From NCBI GenBank assembly GCA_020354555.1, contig CP070648.1, positions 3,186,864 to 3,234,566 on the forward strand: a stretch of DNA of 47,703 bases, read 5' to 3'. The notes below the pieces were generated by a model. The model was not told where the DNA came from and searched no databases. It worked only from the letters and a program-made list of their open reading frames with translations. Origin of the DNA: Armatimonadota bacterium. Its GTDB lineage: Bacteria; Armatimonadota; Hebobacteria; GCA-020354555; CP070648. Position numbers and translations under genes: made by a program. Below, one piece after another: positions 7,996 to 17,111 of the stretch; within the stretch, counting starts at the first letter, position 1, and every line of letters starts with the position of its first letter.

Positions 7996-8017
7996 CTGTG
8001 GCCGTTTGCGGCCACAG
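7996..8017 (+). promoter_or_regulatory. Hairpin in the lexA leader
   Basis: CTGTGGCC (7996-8003) and GGCCACAG (8010-8017) are a perfect 8-base inverted repeat with a 6-base spacer, ending three bases before the purine-rich ribosome binding site. It could be a protein-binding site or an RNA hairpin affecting translation. It does not match the known LexA box. Confidence 0.45.
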
Positions 8018-8031
8018 CAGAGGAGGGAGCG

Positions 8032-8649
8032 ATGGAGAAGCTGACAGAACGCCAGAAAGGCATACTGCGCGCGATCCACGAGATATACCAGGAAACCGGG
8101 GCCCCGCCGACGGTACGCGAGCTGGGCCAACGCGTCGGCCTCAGCTCGAGCTGCACCGTCCAGCGGCACCTGGACGCCCTGGAGCGGAAAGGCTACATCC
8201 GCCGCAACCGCACCAAGGCGCGATCCGCCGAGATCATCCGCAGCCCGGATCCTACGATGCTCCGGCGACCCAGCGTCAACGTCCCGCTCGTGGGCCAGGT
8301 GGCAGCCGGCCGGCCCATCCTCGCGGAGGAGAATATCGAGGAGGTCTATGCCTTCCCGGCTGACCTGGTCAGCGGGCAGGATACGTTCATGCTTCGCGTC
8401 AAAGGCGACAGCATGAAGGAGGACGGGCTATTCGACGGCGACCTGGCGGTCGTGGAGAAGCAGTCATCGGCGGACAACGGCGATGTCGTGGTTGCTCTGC
8501 TCGACGACGAGGCGACCGTCAAGCGGTTCTATCGGGAAAATGGACGCATCCGCCTGCAGCCCTCCAACTCGACGATGGAGCCGCTTTTCGTCGAACCCGA
8601 CCGCGTCGCCGTCATCGGCAAGGTGATCCTCGGCCTGCGCCGGTTCTGA
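8032..8649 (+). CDS. lexA: LexA repressor
   Basis: LexA represses SOS genes and cleaves itself when RecA filaments form on damaged DNA. The 205-residue protein has an N-terminal winged helix (about 1-65; PPTVRELGQRVGLSSSCTVQRHL as the helix-turn-helix region) close to the Bacillus/Actinobacteria type. The C-terminal S24 peptidase domain has the cleavage site Ala92-Gly93 in VAAGRP, nucleophile Ser127 in GDSM and general base Lys164 in ATVKRF. All catalytic features are intact. The ATG at 8032 follows AGGAGGG with good spacing. Its promoter, an SOS-box-like palindrome and a leader hairpin lie upstream. It is monocistronic between two serine tRNAs. Confidence 0.97.
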   Translation: MEKLTERQKGILRAIHEIYQETGAPPTVRELGQRVGLSSSCTVQRHLDALERKGYIRRNRTKARSAEIIRSPDPTMLRRPSVNVPLVGQVAAGRPILAEENIEEVYAFPADLVSGQDTFMLRVKGDSMKEDGLFDGDLAVVEKQSSADNGDVVVALLDDEATVKRFYRENGRIRLQPSNSTMEPLFVEPDRVAVIGKVILGLRRF

Positions 8650-8829
8650 GCCCGCTCAGGTCTGGGGTCCAGGCTGGCGATGTGTCGCCGCACCGGGATG
8701 CTGGGGCAGGTTCTGGATCGCCCACGCCGAAGACATCTGTGTTGAGGCGAACTAAATGGGGGAGGACCGCGCCGCATTCCGTCTCTTCCGTCCTCTATCA
8801 ATTGGCTTCTCTGATCCGCCATCCCGTCC

Positions 8830-8919
8830 GGAGGGGTGTCCGAGTGGTTGAAGGAGGCGGTCTTGAAAACCGCTGACCGAGCAATCGGTCCGGGGGTTCG
8901 AATCCCTCCCCCTCCGCCA
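8830..8919 (+). tRNA. tRNA-Ser (anticodon UGA)
   Basis: Acceptor GGAGGGG (8830-8836) pairs with CCCCTCC (8909-8915), followed by discriminator G and encoded CCA (8917-8919). The anticodon stem GCGGT/ACCGC encloses CTTGAAA, giving anticodon TGA at 8864-8866. A long variable arm (CTGACCGAGCAATCGGTC) marks it as a class II serine tRNA. No clear promoter was seen directly upstream; read-through from lexA is possible. Confidence 0.97.
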
Positions 8920-8930
8920 TCCTGACATGA

Positions 8931-9137
8931 ATGTGTCGGAATGGCGGCAATGTCGGAGGCTCTGGCCTGGCCGAGTTCCGTCTTTGGCCGCGGCAGGCGC
9001 TGAGTGACTTGGCCGCGATCGCGGGGAATGCGTTTCCCGCGGCCCTTGTTGCGCTCGGACTCTCCTTGCCCTTGGCGGCGCGGCTCGACGAAGTCTACGG
9101 CGAGACCGTTTCCGAACCGCTGGAGCTCATATCGTGA
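8931..9137 (+). CDS. Doubtful small hypothetical ORF or gene remnant
   Basis: This 68-codon frame follows the tRNA directly. Codons from about residue 15 have G or C in third position almost throughout, as real genes here do, and the product has a hydrophobic stretch (LAAIAGNAFPAALVALGLSLPLAARL). However there is no ribosome binding site, the first dozen residues look random, and I recognise no family. It may be a small membrane protein or the decayed end of a gene lost next to the tRNA. It lies tail to tail with the propeller gene. Confidence 0.2.
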   Translation: MCRNGGNVGGSGLAEFRLWPRQALSDLAAIAGNAFPAALVALGLSLPLAARLDEVYGETVSEPLELIS

Positions 9138-9196
9138 GCCCTGTTAGGAACGCGGCGCCGACACCGTGACATCGAAATGACTCGGTGGCTGACGTG

Positions 9197-10408
9197 TCAC
9201 TCCGGCCGCGGGACGCGCGCGACGCGCCGGGCATCGCCGCTGTCAGGCTGGAACGCCCAGGTCTCCCACGCCCGAGGCGTGAGCACGGTGATCGCGATCG
9301 CGCTGCCGGTCGGGTACCACGCCGGCATGCCCAGAATCCGACCCTCCGGGAGCTTGCCGTACAGCGGCACTTCCTGAGGCGCAGTCCCCTCCGCAATCGC
9401 TGCCTCGACATCCGCGGCGTAGAAATGACCGTTCATCATGTAAGCGAGCCGCTTGCCGTCGGGCGAGAACGCCGGGGCAGTGTATTCGAACGCCTTGGCG
9501 AATTCGAGCGGCATATGGTGGACGGTCTTACGAACTGCACCGTCCGGGCTCACGAGGATCACGTTCAACCCGACCGCCGCGTCCACGGGCCGCGAGTGCC
9601 CAGGCACTTCGCGTACAGCGCGCTGCATTTCCAGGACCGCGATCCAGCGGCCTGTGGAATCCCAGGCGGGCGCCATGAGCAATGAGTACTTGGCATCGTC
9701 CTCGACGTCGCGCATTATGGTCTTGGCCTCGCCGCCAGCAACAGGAACCACGACCAGAGCGTGCACTTCGCGCGACTGCTCGTCCTTCTGCCAGCCGGCG
9801 AGGGCAAGCTGCTTGCCGTCCGGACTCCATGCGCCCCCTTGGAATGAGAGCACTCCGAGACCAATCGGGCTCACGGATGCATTCCCCACAGCCACGACCG
9901 ACGCGCGATAGCCCTGGTACGTGCCTGCCACGCCGGGGAAGGTCACATCCCCTGACATGGCGGCGAGGATGCGCGAGCCGTCGGGCGACCAGCTGGACAA
10001 CCAGGCGACGTCAGACTCAAACTCCACTCGTCGGACATCGCCGTTCCCCCGGGCATCGGCGAGCCACAGCTCTTTCCCCTGTTGTCCATCCTGCTCCGAG
10101 CTGCGGAGGAAGGCAATGACCTCTCCGTTCGGCGACCACAATGGCGCTCGGCCGTCCGCCACGCGCACCGGCTCGCTTTCCTCTTCGCCCAACCGCGCCA
10201 CGTAAACGGCATCATCGTAGATGTATCGCAACTGACCGAGCGTCCCATCGAGTTCCTCAACCTCGGCGCTGCGGCTCGTGGCGAACGCGATGCGACTGCC
10301 GTCCGGCGACCACGACGGCGTGTCCCAGGCGCAGCCGGCGTGGTGCGCGGCCGCCGCGAGCAAGAGCATAGTCCCAAACACATACGGCATGCGACAACAT
10401 CGAATCAT
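9197..10408 (-). CDS. Exported TolB-like beta-propeller protein
   Basis: The 403-residue product begins with a short export signal (MPYVFGTMLLLAAAAHHAGC) whose final cysteine may be a lipidation site, although His at -3 makes the lipobox poor. The rest is made of PD40/TolB-type blades: WSPDGSRIAF, WSPNGEVIAF, WSPDGSRILA, WSPDGKQLAL, WDSTGRWIAV, FSPDGKRLAY and YPTGSAIAI, about six or seven in all. Such propellers act as protein-interaction platforms in the envelope, or as the non-catalytic part of prolyl oligopeptidases; no peptidase domain is present here. The start at 10408 has AAAGGAG upstream; ATG 10390 is an alternative. It is transcribed away from the gamma-glutamyltransferase gene, with 165 bases between the starts. 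Confidence 0.85.
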   Translation of the reverse strand: MIRCCRMPYVFGTMLLLAAAAHHAGCAWDTPSWSPDGSRIAFATSRSAEVEELDGTLGQLRYIYDDAVYVARLGEEESEPVRVADGRAPLWSPNGEVIAFLRSSEQDGQQGKELWLADARGNGDVRRVEFESDVAWLSSWSPDGSRILAAMSGDVTFPGVAGTYQGYRASVVAVGNASVSPIGLGVLSFQGGAWSPDGKQLALAGWQKDEQSREVHALVVVPVAGGEAKTIMRDVEDDAKYSLLMAPAWDSTGRWIAVLEMQRAVREVPGHSRPVDAAVGLNVILVSPDGAVRKTVHHMPLEFAKAFEYTAPAFSPDGKRLAYMMNGHFYAADVEAAIAEGTAPQEVPLYGKLPEGRILGMPAWYPTGSAIAITVLTPRAWETWAFQPDSGDARRVARVPRPE

Positions 10409-10573
10409 AAGCCTCACGCTGCTCCTTTCACTGAAGGGCCCTTGATTCGGCGACCGCGCGCCCTGTCCCTCTCGGAATGCCCGGTGCTTCCGGTCAACTC
10501 CGCGCAGGAAGCGCAAGGGAATGCCGGCCACGGCGTGAAAATAGCTGTCGGGGGGCGCGGGGAGGTGGGAGCG

Positions 10574-12295
10574 ATGTTCCAAGCGATGAGAACCGCCGCA
10601 ATGATCTGTGCAGTCGCGATCGGAGGAAGCGTGATGACGACGCAAGGGTACGGCTATGACCGGCCGGCAGGCAGCGTGCACGGCAGCCGGTCGCCGGTGG
10701 TGGCGCTCAACGGCATTGTCGCCACAAGCCAGCCATTGGCGGCACAGGTCGGGCTGGACATCCTGAAGGCCGGTGGCAACGCAATTGATGCCGCCGTCGC
10801 CGTTGACGCGACGCTGGGCGTCGTGGAGCCATCCAACTGCGGCATCGGCGGCGATCTGTTCGCAATCATTTGGGACGCAAAGACACAGAAGCTCTACGGG
10901 CTGAATGCCTCTGGTCGGTCGCCCTACGCGATGAACGCCGATGTGCTCAAGGAGCGCGGCCTGGATGCCATCCCCGCGCATGGGGCGCTCGGCTGGTCGG
11001 TGCCCGGATGCGTGGACGGGTGGGATCAACTGCTTAGACGCTTCGGCACGAAGAGCCTGGGCGAGCTACTCGCGCCGGCGATCCGTTACGCCGAGGCAGG
11101 ATTCCCCGTCAGCGAGATCATCTCCGGCGACTGGGTGGAGGACGAGGCGATGATCCGCGAGCGGGCGAGCATGGCTGCGACATATCTGGTGGACGGACAT
11201 GCGCCGCGAATGGGGGAGGTGTTCAGCAATCCGGCGCTTGCCGCGACCTATCGGTTGCTCGCCGACGGCGGCCGCGACGCGTTCTATCGCGGCGAGATCG
11301 CGCGGCGCATCGTCGCATACTCCGAGAAGATGGGCGGGCTCTTCACCATGCGCGATTTCGAGGATCACGCCTCGACGTGGGTTGACCCGGCAAGCACGAC
11401 GTATCGCGGGTACACCGTCTGGGAGATCCCGCCAAACGGCCAGGGGATTGCGGTGCTGGAAATGCTCAATATCCTCGAGGGCTTTGACGTCGCGTCTCTG
11501 GGGCACAACTCCGCGGAGTACCTGCACTTGCTCATCGAGGCGAAGAAACTGGCGTTTGCGGACCGGGCGCGATACTACGCCGATCCCGAGATGGCGGAGG
11601 TCCCGATCGCCCAGCTCGTCGGCAAGGAATATGGCGAGCGGCAAAGAGCGCGCATTGATCCGAATCGCGCCGCGCTCGTCGTGCCGCCGGGGGACCCGTA
11701 TGTCGTGGCTTCGGGGGACACCGTGTACCTGACGGTGGTGGACAAGGATCGCAACTGCGTGTCCCTGATCCAGAGCATCTTCTGGGGCTGGGGCTCGGCG
11801 GAGGTGCCGGACAACATGGGCTTCGCGCTCCAGAATCGCGGCATGTCCTTCTCCATGGATCCCGAGCACCCGAATTTCGTGCAGCCGCATAAGCGGCCGT
11901 TCCACACCATCATCCCCGCCTTCGTGACCAAGGACGGCAAACCGTTCTTCTCCTTCGGCGTCATGGGCGGCGATATGCAGCCGCAGGGGCACATGCAGGT
12001 CTTGTGCAACCTCATAGACCACGGCATGAACGTACAGGAGGCGGGCGACGCCGCGCGCTTTCGCCATTCGGGTTCGGCACAGCCCACCGGAGGCGACATG
12101 ACCACGGGTGGCCAGGTCACCGTCGAATCCGGAGTGCCGGCCGCGGTGTGCGAGGCGCTGAAGGAAAAGGGGCACAACGTCAGTGTCAAAGCGGGCGGCT
12201 ACGGGGGCTATCAGGGGATACTGGTTGATCCCGAGACGGGCGTATTGCACGGCGCCACCGAGGCGCGCAAGGACGGCTGCGCCGTCGGGTACTGA
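10574..12295 (+). CDS. Gamma-glutamyltransferase family protein
   Basis: Members of this Ntn-hydrolase family cleave or transfer gamma-glutamyl groups of glutathione and related amides after autoprocessing into two subunits. The 573-residue precursor has the N-terminal block VVALNGIVATSQPLAAQVGLDIL, AGGNAIDAAVA and EPSNCGIGGDLFA, and the small-subunit end GGDMQPQGHMQVLCNLIDHG. The nucleophile that would be exposed is Thr383 in GDTVYLTVVD. In classical enzymes this site reads TTHxSVVD, so the second Thr and the His are replaced, as in the broad YwrD-like branch; the natural substrate may therefore not be glutathione. The N-terminus (residues 1-25) is moderately hydrophobic and may be a signal peptide. 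ATG 10574 follows GGAGGTGGGAG. A glycerol kinase gene follows after 36 bases. Confidence 0.9.
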   Translation: MFQAMRTAAMICAVAIGGSVMTTQGYGYDRPAGSVHGSRSPVVALNGIVATSQPLAAQVGLDILKAGGNAIDAAVAVDATLGVVEPSNCGIGGDLFAIIWDAKTQKLYGLNASGRSPYAMNADVLKERGLDAIPAHGALGWSVPGCVDGWDQLLRRFGTKSLGELLAPAIRYAEAGFPVSEIISGDWVEDEAMIRERASMAATYLVDGHAPRMGEVFSNPALAATYRLLADGGRDAFYRGEIARRIVAYSEKMGGLFTMRDFEDHASTWVDPASTTYRGYTVWEIPPNGQGIAVLEMLNILEGFDVASLGHNSAEYLHLLIEAKKLAFADRARYYADPEMAEVPIAQLVGKEYGERQRARIDPNRAALVVPPGDPYVVASGDTVYLTVVDKDRNCVSLIQSIFWGWGSAEVPDNMGFALQNRGMSFSMDPEHPNFVQPHKRPFHTIIPAFVTKDGKPFFSFGVMGGDMQPQGHMQVLCNLIDHGMNVQEAGDAARFRHSGSAQPTGGDMTTGGQVTVESGVPAAVCEALKEKGHNVSVKAGGYGGYQGILVDPETGVLHGATEARKDGCAVGY

Positions 12296-12331
12296 TGAGG
12301 ACGTTTTGACGCCCCTGACGCGGCATTGCGT

Positions 12332-13861
<1,530 letters not shown>

Positions 13862-13974
13862 TTCGACGCTCGTCCGCCAGGCTTCGGGGAGGAAGCGCTC
13901 GAAGCCTGCTCGCGGAGCCCTGGCAGCATAGTCGAAACGCGCCCAGCCGGCCGCCCAAGCAAGCGCCTGGGGTA

Positions 13975-14003
13975 TTTACAAACGAGCGGAAATTTGCTAT
14001 AGT
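13975..14003 (+). promoter_or_regulatory. Predicted promoter of the cold-shock gene
   Basis: TTTACA (13975-13980) and TATAGT (13998-14003) are exactly 17 bases apart, and the -10 is extended by TGC. The leader would be about 110 bases, long for this window and usual for cold-shock genes. I see no clear strong hairpin in it. Confidence 0.75.
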
Positions 14004-14118
14004 TCGCGCCGGTGGCAAGCAAGCCGCCAGGCAGAAGGCAGTTGAATGCAGGCGCAGTTGGTCAGCCCCGCTGGCCTCCGGCTTGTGGTTCACGCCCTCG
14101 GAAAGGAGGCCAGTAGAC

Positions 14119-14316
14119 ATGGCCACGGGTAAGGTCAAGTGGTTCAATGATGCCAAGGGCTTTGGCTTCATTGAGACCGCGGACGGCGACGTGTTCGTCC
14201 ACCACAGCGTGATCGAATCCGACGGCTTCCGCTCTCTTCAGGAGGGCCAGGAGGTAGAGGTCGAGATCGGTCAAGGCCCCAAGGGACTCAAGGCCCTGAA
14301 AGTGCGTCCGCTCTAA
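14119..14316 (+). CDS. Cold-shock domain protein (CspA family)
   Basis: Cold-shock proteins bind single-stranded RNA and DNA as chaperones and antiterminators. The 65-residue product is a single OB-fold domain with RNP1 KGFGFIE (residues 13-19) and RNP2 VFVHH (residues 25-29), and the aromatic residues Trp8, Phe15, Phe17 and Phe26 needed for stacking. The ATG at 14119 is fixed by an excellent ribosome binding site AAAGGAGG (14102-14109, nine bases away). It is a stand-alone unit with its own promoter, a leader of about 110 bases and a terminator. The strong signals suggest high expression. Paralogues cannot be judged from one window, so I give no gene symbol. Confidence 0.97.
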   Translation: MATGKVKWFNDAKGFGFIETADGDVFVHHSVIESDGFRSLQEGQEVEVEIGQGPKGLKALKVRPL

Positions 14317-14342
14317 TCCTCGACTAGGCAAGCTGTGGGACC

Positions 14343-14382
14343 AGGCCCCGGAGAGCAAGCGTACTCCGGGGCCTACTTGTTT
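14343..14382 (+). terminator. Rho-independent terminator of the cold-shock gene
   Basis: AGGCCCCGGAG (14343-14353) and CTCCGGGGCCT (14364-14374) form a perfect 11-base-pair stem with a 10-base loop, followed by ACTTGTTT. It lies 27 bases after the stop codon. Confidence 0.78.
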
Positions 14383-14500
14383 CCAGGGCGCGCCGACCCA
14401 GGGCGCGCCGCGGATTCTCCGGTCCGGTGCGGAGCGACGCGATGGGCGAAAGCCGCACGTCCAGCCCGGCGATATGGTCGGGTCAGAGAAAGGAGCCGCT

Positions 14501-15919
14501 ATGAAGACCGTTTTCGAGTCCGCTCGTGAGACTCCCGTGCGCCACGAGTCGCAGGCCCTCGTCGCAGGAGGCGGTCTCACGGGTGTCTGTGCGGCAATCG
14601 CCGCGGCTCGCGCCGGGGCGCGCACTTTGCTGGTGGAACACAGCCATATGCTCGGCGGCGTCGCGACGGCGGGCCTCATGGCCTCCTTCAACAATCGTTT
14701 CATCGCCGCCGATGGAACGCAGGTCGTGTGCGGGATCCCGGGCGAGATCGTTGACCGGTTGGTCGAGCTGCGCGGCGCGCGTCCCGATTGGCGTCGTCCC
14801 GATCTGCCCCATCTCCCGTTCGACCCTGAGCTGCTTCAGGTCGTACTCATCAGGCTGCTGCGCGATGCCAGCGTGCACGTCCTGCTCGGCACGACTGTCG
14901 CCGCCGCTCGCGACGAGAACGGCGTCGTCGCTGTCATACTGGAAGGCAAGGCGGGGCGGGAAGCGGCCCTGGCGGACGTTGTCGTGGACGCCACCGGCGA
15001 GGCCGTGATTGCGGCGCACCTCGGCGCGGACTGCGGGGAAACGCCTCCGGCGAGCGCCAGTCTTGAGTTTCGGATGGCGGGCGTTGATCTGCCTGCCTTC
15101 TTCGAGCACTTCCGCCAGCATCCCGAGGACTTCGCCGAGGACTACGACCTCGCCACGGAGTTCGAGGAGTTCGCGCGCAACTGGTCGGAGTTGGGGGTCT
15201 TCCACCTGCCCCACGGCGGCGGCGTCCGCATGCGTCCCATCCAGGACGCTATTGCTCGCCGCGAATACTGGAAGGAGCGCGGGCTGGCACACGGACTGGA
15301 CGCATTCGGGTTTTACGCCACCGCGGACACGGATACTGTTATCGTCAACAGCAACTTCTACACTCTCGACAGCCTGGATCCGAGCGACCTGTCGAACGCG
15401 ATCCAAGACGCGCGCGAGCGCTGCATTGAGACTGCGGACCTGTTGAAGCGCGTGATGCCGGGGTTCGAGCAGGCCTATGTGGTTGCCACCGCGCCCGAGC
15501 TGGGGGTACGTATCAGCCGCCGTATCCGGGGCCGCGCGACTCTGACACGCGAGCAACTGCAAAGGGGCGACACGTTCGAAGATGTGGTCGCTGTGCAGCC
15601 CCGGCTGCACAGCATCGCACACGGCGAGCGCCGCGTGGACGGCACCTCCGAGCTGCCTTACGGCATCATGCTGCCGCGCGACGTGGCGAGAATCCTGGTT
15701 GCAAGCGGGAAGACGGTGTCCACAGAGCCGCGGGGGGTGGTGCGGGCAATGGTCAGTTGCATGGCTCTCGGGCAAGCGGCGGGCGCCGCGGCGGCGCTGG
15801 CCGGTGCGGCCGGTGCTTCGCCGTCAAACGTGCCTATCCGGCGCATTCAGCAAGAGCTTCTCGACCAGGGCGCGTATCTGGGGCCCGAGGATCGCCTGGC
15901 GGAGTTGGGCTTGAAGTAG
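14501..15919 (+). CDS. FAD-dependent oxidoreductase (FAD_oxidored type)
   Basis: The 472-residue protein opens with a Rossmann FAD site: GGGLTG at residues 23-28, then a helix and the ribose-binding Glu46 at the end of TLLVE. The following LGGVATAGLMASFN, the internal DVVVDATGEAVIAAHLG segment and the C-terminal VVRAMVSCMALGQAAGAAAALA block are typical of a family of flavoproteins common in Planctomycetes, Armatimonadota and similar bacteria, often next to carbohydrate genes. Substrates are unknown; dehydrogenation of a sugar or an organic acid is a guess. GAAAGGAG lies six bases before the ATG at 14501; an upstream in-frame GTG at 14474 is less likely. It is monocistronic and converges with a Gfo/Idh/MocA gene. 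Confidence 0.88.
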   Translation: MKTVFESARETPVRHESQALVAGGGLTGVCAAIAAARAGARTLLVEHSHMLGGVATAGLMASFNNRFIAADGTQVVCGIPGEIVDRLVELRGARPDWRRPDLPHLPFDPELLQVVLIRLLRDASVHVLLGTTVAAARDENGVVAVILEGKAGREAALADVVVDATGEAVIAAHLGADCGETPPASASLEFRMAGVDLPAFFEHFRQHPEDFAEDYDLATEFEEFARNWSELGVFHLPHGGGVRMRPIQDAIARREYWKERGLAHGLDAFGFYATADTDTVIVNSNFYTLDSLDPSDLSNAIQDARERCIETADLLKRVMPGFEQAYVVATAPELGVRISRRIRGRATLTREQLQRGDTFEDVVAVQPRLHSIAHGERRVDGTSELPYGIMLPRDVARILVASGKTVSTEPRGVVRAMVSCMALGQAAGAAAALAGAAGASPSNVPIRRIQQELLDQGAYLGPEDRLAELGLK

Positions 15920-15929
15920 CCGCGGACCG

Positions 15930-15968
15930 GTTCGCATAACTGCGTGCCGAGGGGCGCCGGCTGCGAAC
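15930..15968. terminator. Inverted repeat between convergent oxidoreductase genes
   Basis: GTTCGCA (15930-15936) and TGCGAAC (15962-15968) pair across a 25-base loop that is itself GC-rich, in the 60-base gap between two convergent stop codons. It might end transcription in both directions, but there is no T tract. Confidence 0.3.
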
Positions 15969-15979
15969 AGGCTCCTGAA

Positions 15980-17005
15980 TCACAGATAGTCCGCGACGCG
16001 CTTGACCTGCCGATCCCGGCTTGCGTCAATGGCGGCGAATAGCATCGCCGCGCTCCTAATGTTGTCGCGCAGCGACGTCTCGGGCTCCGGCCCGCCATCC
16101 AGCCAATCGAGGAAGTCGCGGATGATCGTATGGTGGCCCGACGGGTCGGCGGGAACCGACGGCACCTCCTCGACCTGTTCTCCGTCGCGAATAACGCGCA
16201 CCACGCTGTCGGCATCCAGTACGACCGCACCGTTCTCGCATTCCGCGCGGTAGTACTCCTGGTGCCACGAGTTACTGACGCCTGCCTCTGAGCAGTTACC
16301 CTCATAGCATGCCCTGGCGCCATTGCTCATGTCCATGACGTAGAGCCCGGTCGAATTGCCCTTGAAGCTGCTCCACTCCGGGTTCCAGCCGATGCCGGCG
16401 ATTGTCTCGCAGTCGGCGCCGCTCAGGTTGCGCATCATGTCGAGGTGGTGCACGCCGCCCTCGACGAGCAGCGCGTCGGCTATCTCGTGTCGGAAAGCCG
16501 CGCCCCAGGAGCCGTACTCCCGGTAGTCGGCGGCGAAGCGCGCCATGAGGTAGTTGAGCCGGCCCAGGCCGCGGTCGCGCAGTGCATGGCGAAAAGTGAG
16601 CATGCGCTGTGTGAACCGGTAGTTCTGCGTCACCGCCATCTTCAGGCCGCTCTCCGCGACGGCCTGGTATATCTCGCGCGTTACCTCGAGCGTGTCTGAG
16701 ATCGGCTTCTCCGACAGAATGTGGATGCCGTGCTCGACTGCCAGCATCACCGCGTCGCGGTGCACCGCCGGGGGTATGACGACGGCGCAGAAATCGGCAT
16801 CCACCCGGCCGAATGCATGCCGCATGTCCGTGAATCGCTGATCGGCCGCGAGGCCAAGCGCGTCACCCGACTCGCGCAGCGCCCGTTCGTTGATATCCAC
16901 CAACGCCGCGACTTCCACGCGGTCCTCGAGGAACGGTTGAATGAAGTTGTTGATCCACGAGCGGGCGAAGCCGCCCGCACCCACCATCAGCAATCGCCTT
17001 TTCAT
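15980..17005 (-). CDS. Gfo/Idh/MocA family oxidoreductase
   Basis: These NAD(P)-dependent enzymes oxidise or epimerise sugars, inositols and amino sugars. The 341-residue protein has an N-terminal Rossmann domain with VGAGGFA (8-14), the family motif SEKP with Glu99-Lys100-Pro101 (Lys is the catalytic residue in characterised members), and EGGVHHLDMMR, where the His186/His187 and Asp189 lie in the usual active-site position. Length is normal. The ATG reading left from 17005 follows AGAGGAGAG. It lies 106 bases downstream of cstA on the same strand, so it may be co-transcribed with it. The substrate is unknown; context (FAD oxidoreductase, TIM-barrel isomerases, GH38) suggests carbohydrate breakdown. 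Confidence 0.93.
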   Translation of the reverse strand: MKRRLLMVGAGGFARSWINNFIQPFLEDRVEVAALVDINERALRESGDALGLAADQRFTDMRHAFGRVDADFCAVVIPPAVHRDAVMLAVEHGIHILSEKPISDTLEVTREIYQAVAESGLKMAVTQNYRFTQRMLTFRHALRDRGLGRLNYLMARFAADYREYGSWGAAFRHEIADALLVEGGVHHLDMMRNLSGADCETIAGIGWNPEWSSFKGNSTGLYVMDMSNGARACYEGNCSEAGVSNSWHQEYYRAECENGAVVLDADSVVRVIRDGEQVEEVPSVPADPSGHHTIIRDFLDWLDGGPEPETSLRDNIRSAAMLFAAIDASRDRQVKRVADYL

Positions 17006-17111
17006 CCCGGGTTCTCTCCTCTACTCACTGCGGGCTTGCGCGGGAGTGCGGCGCACGCGATGGTCGCCTGATGTCCCGGAGGAAGTATCGCACGCCGATG
17101 GCGGACTGGGC

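Noticed and set aside
10082-10573. Extended N-terminus of the gamma-glutamyltransferase
   Set aside because: It runs through the divergent propeller gene and gives Arg-rich non-homologous sequence; GGAGG before 10574 marks the start.
11066-12250. Long open frame antisense to the gamma-glutamyltransferase gene
   Set aside because: Composition artefact; the + strand protein shows full family motifs.
14483-15775. Long open frame antisense to the FAD oxidoreductase gene
   Set aside because: No ribosome binding site or recognisable motif; the + strand gene has a complete FAD site and correct length.
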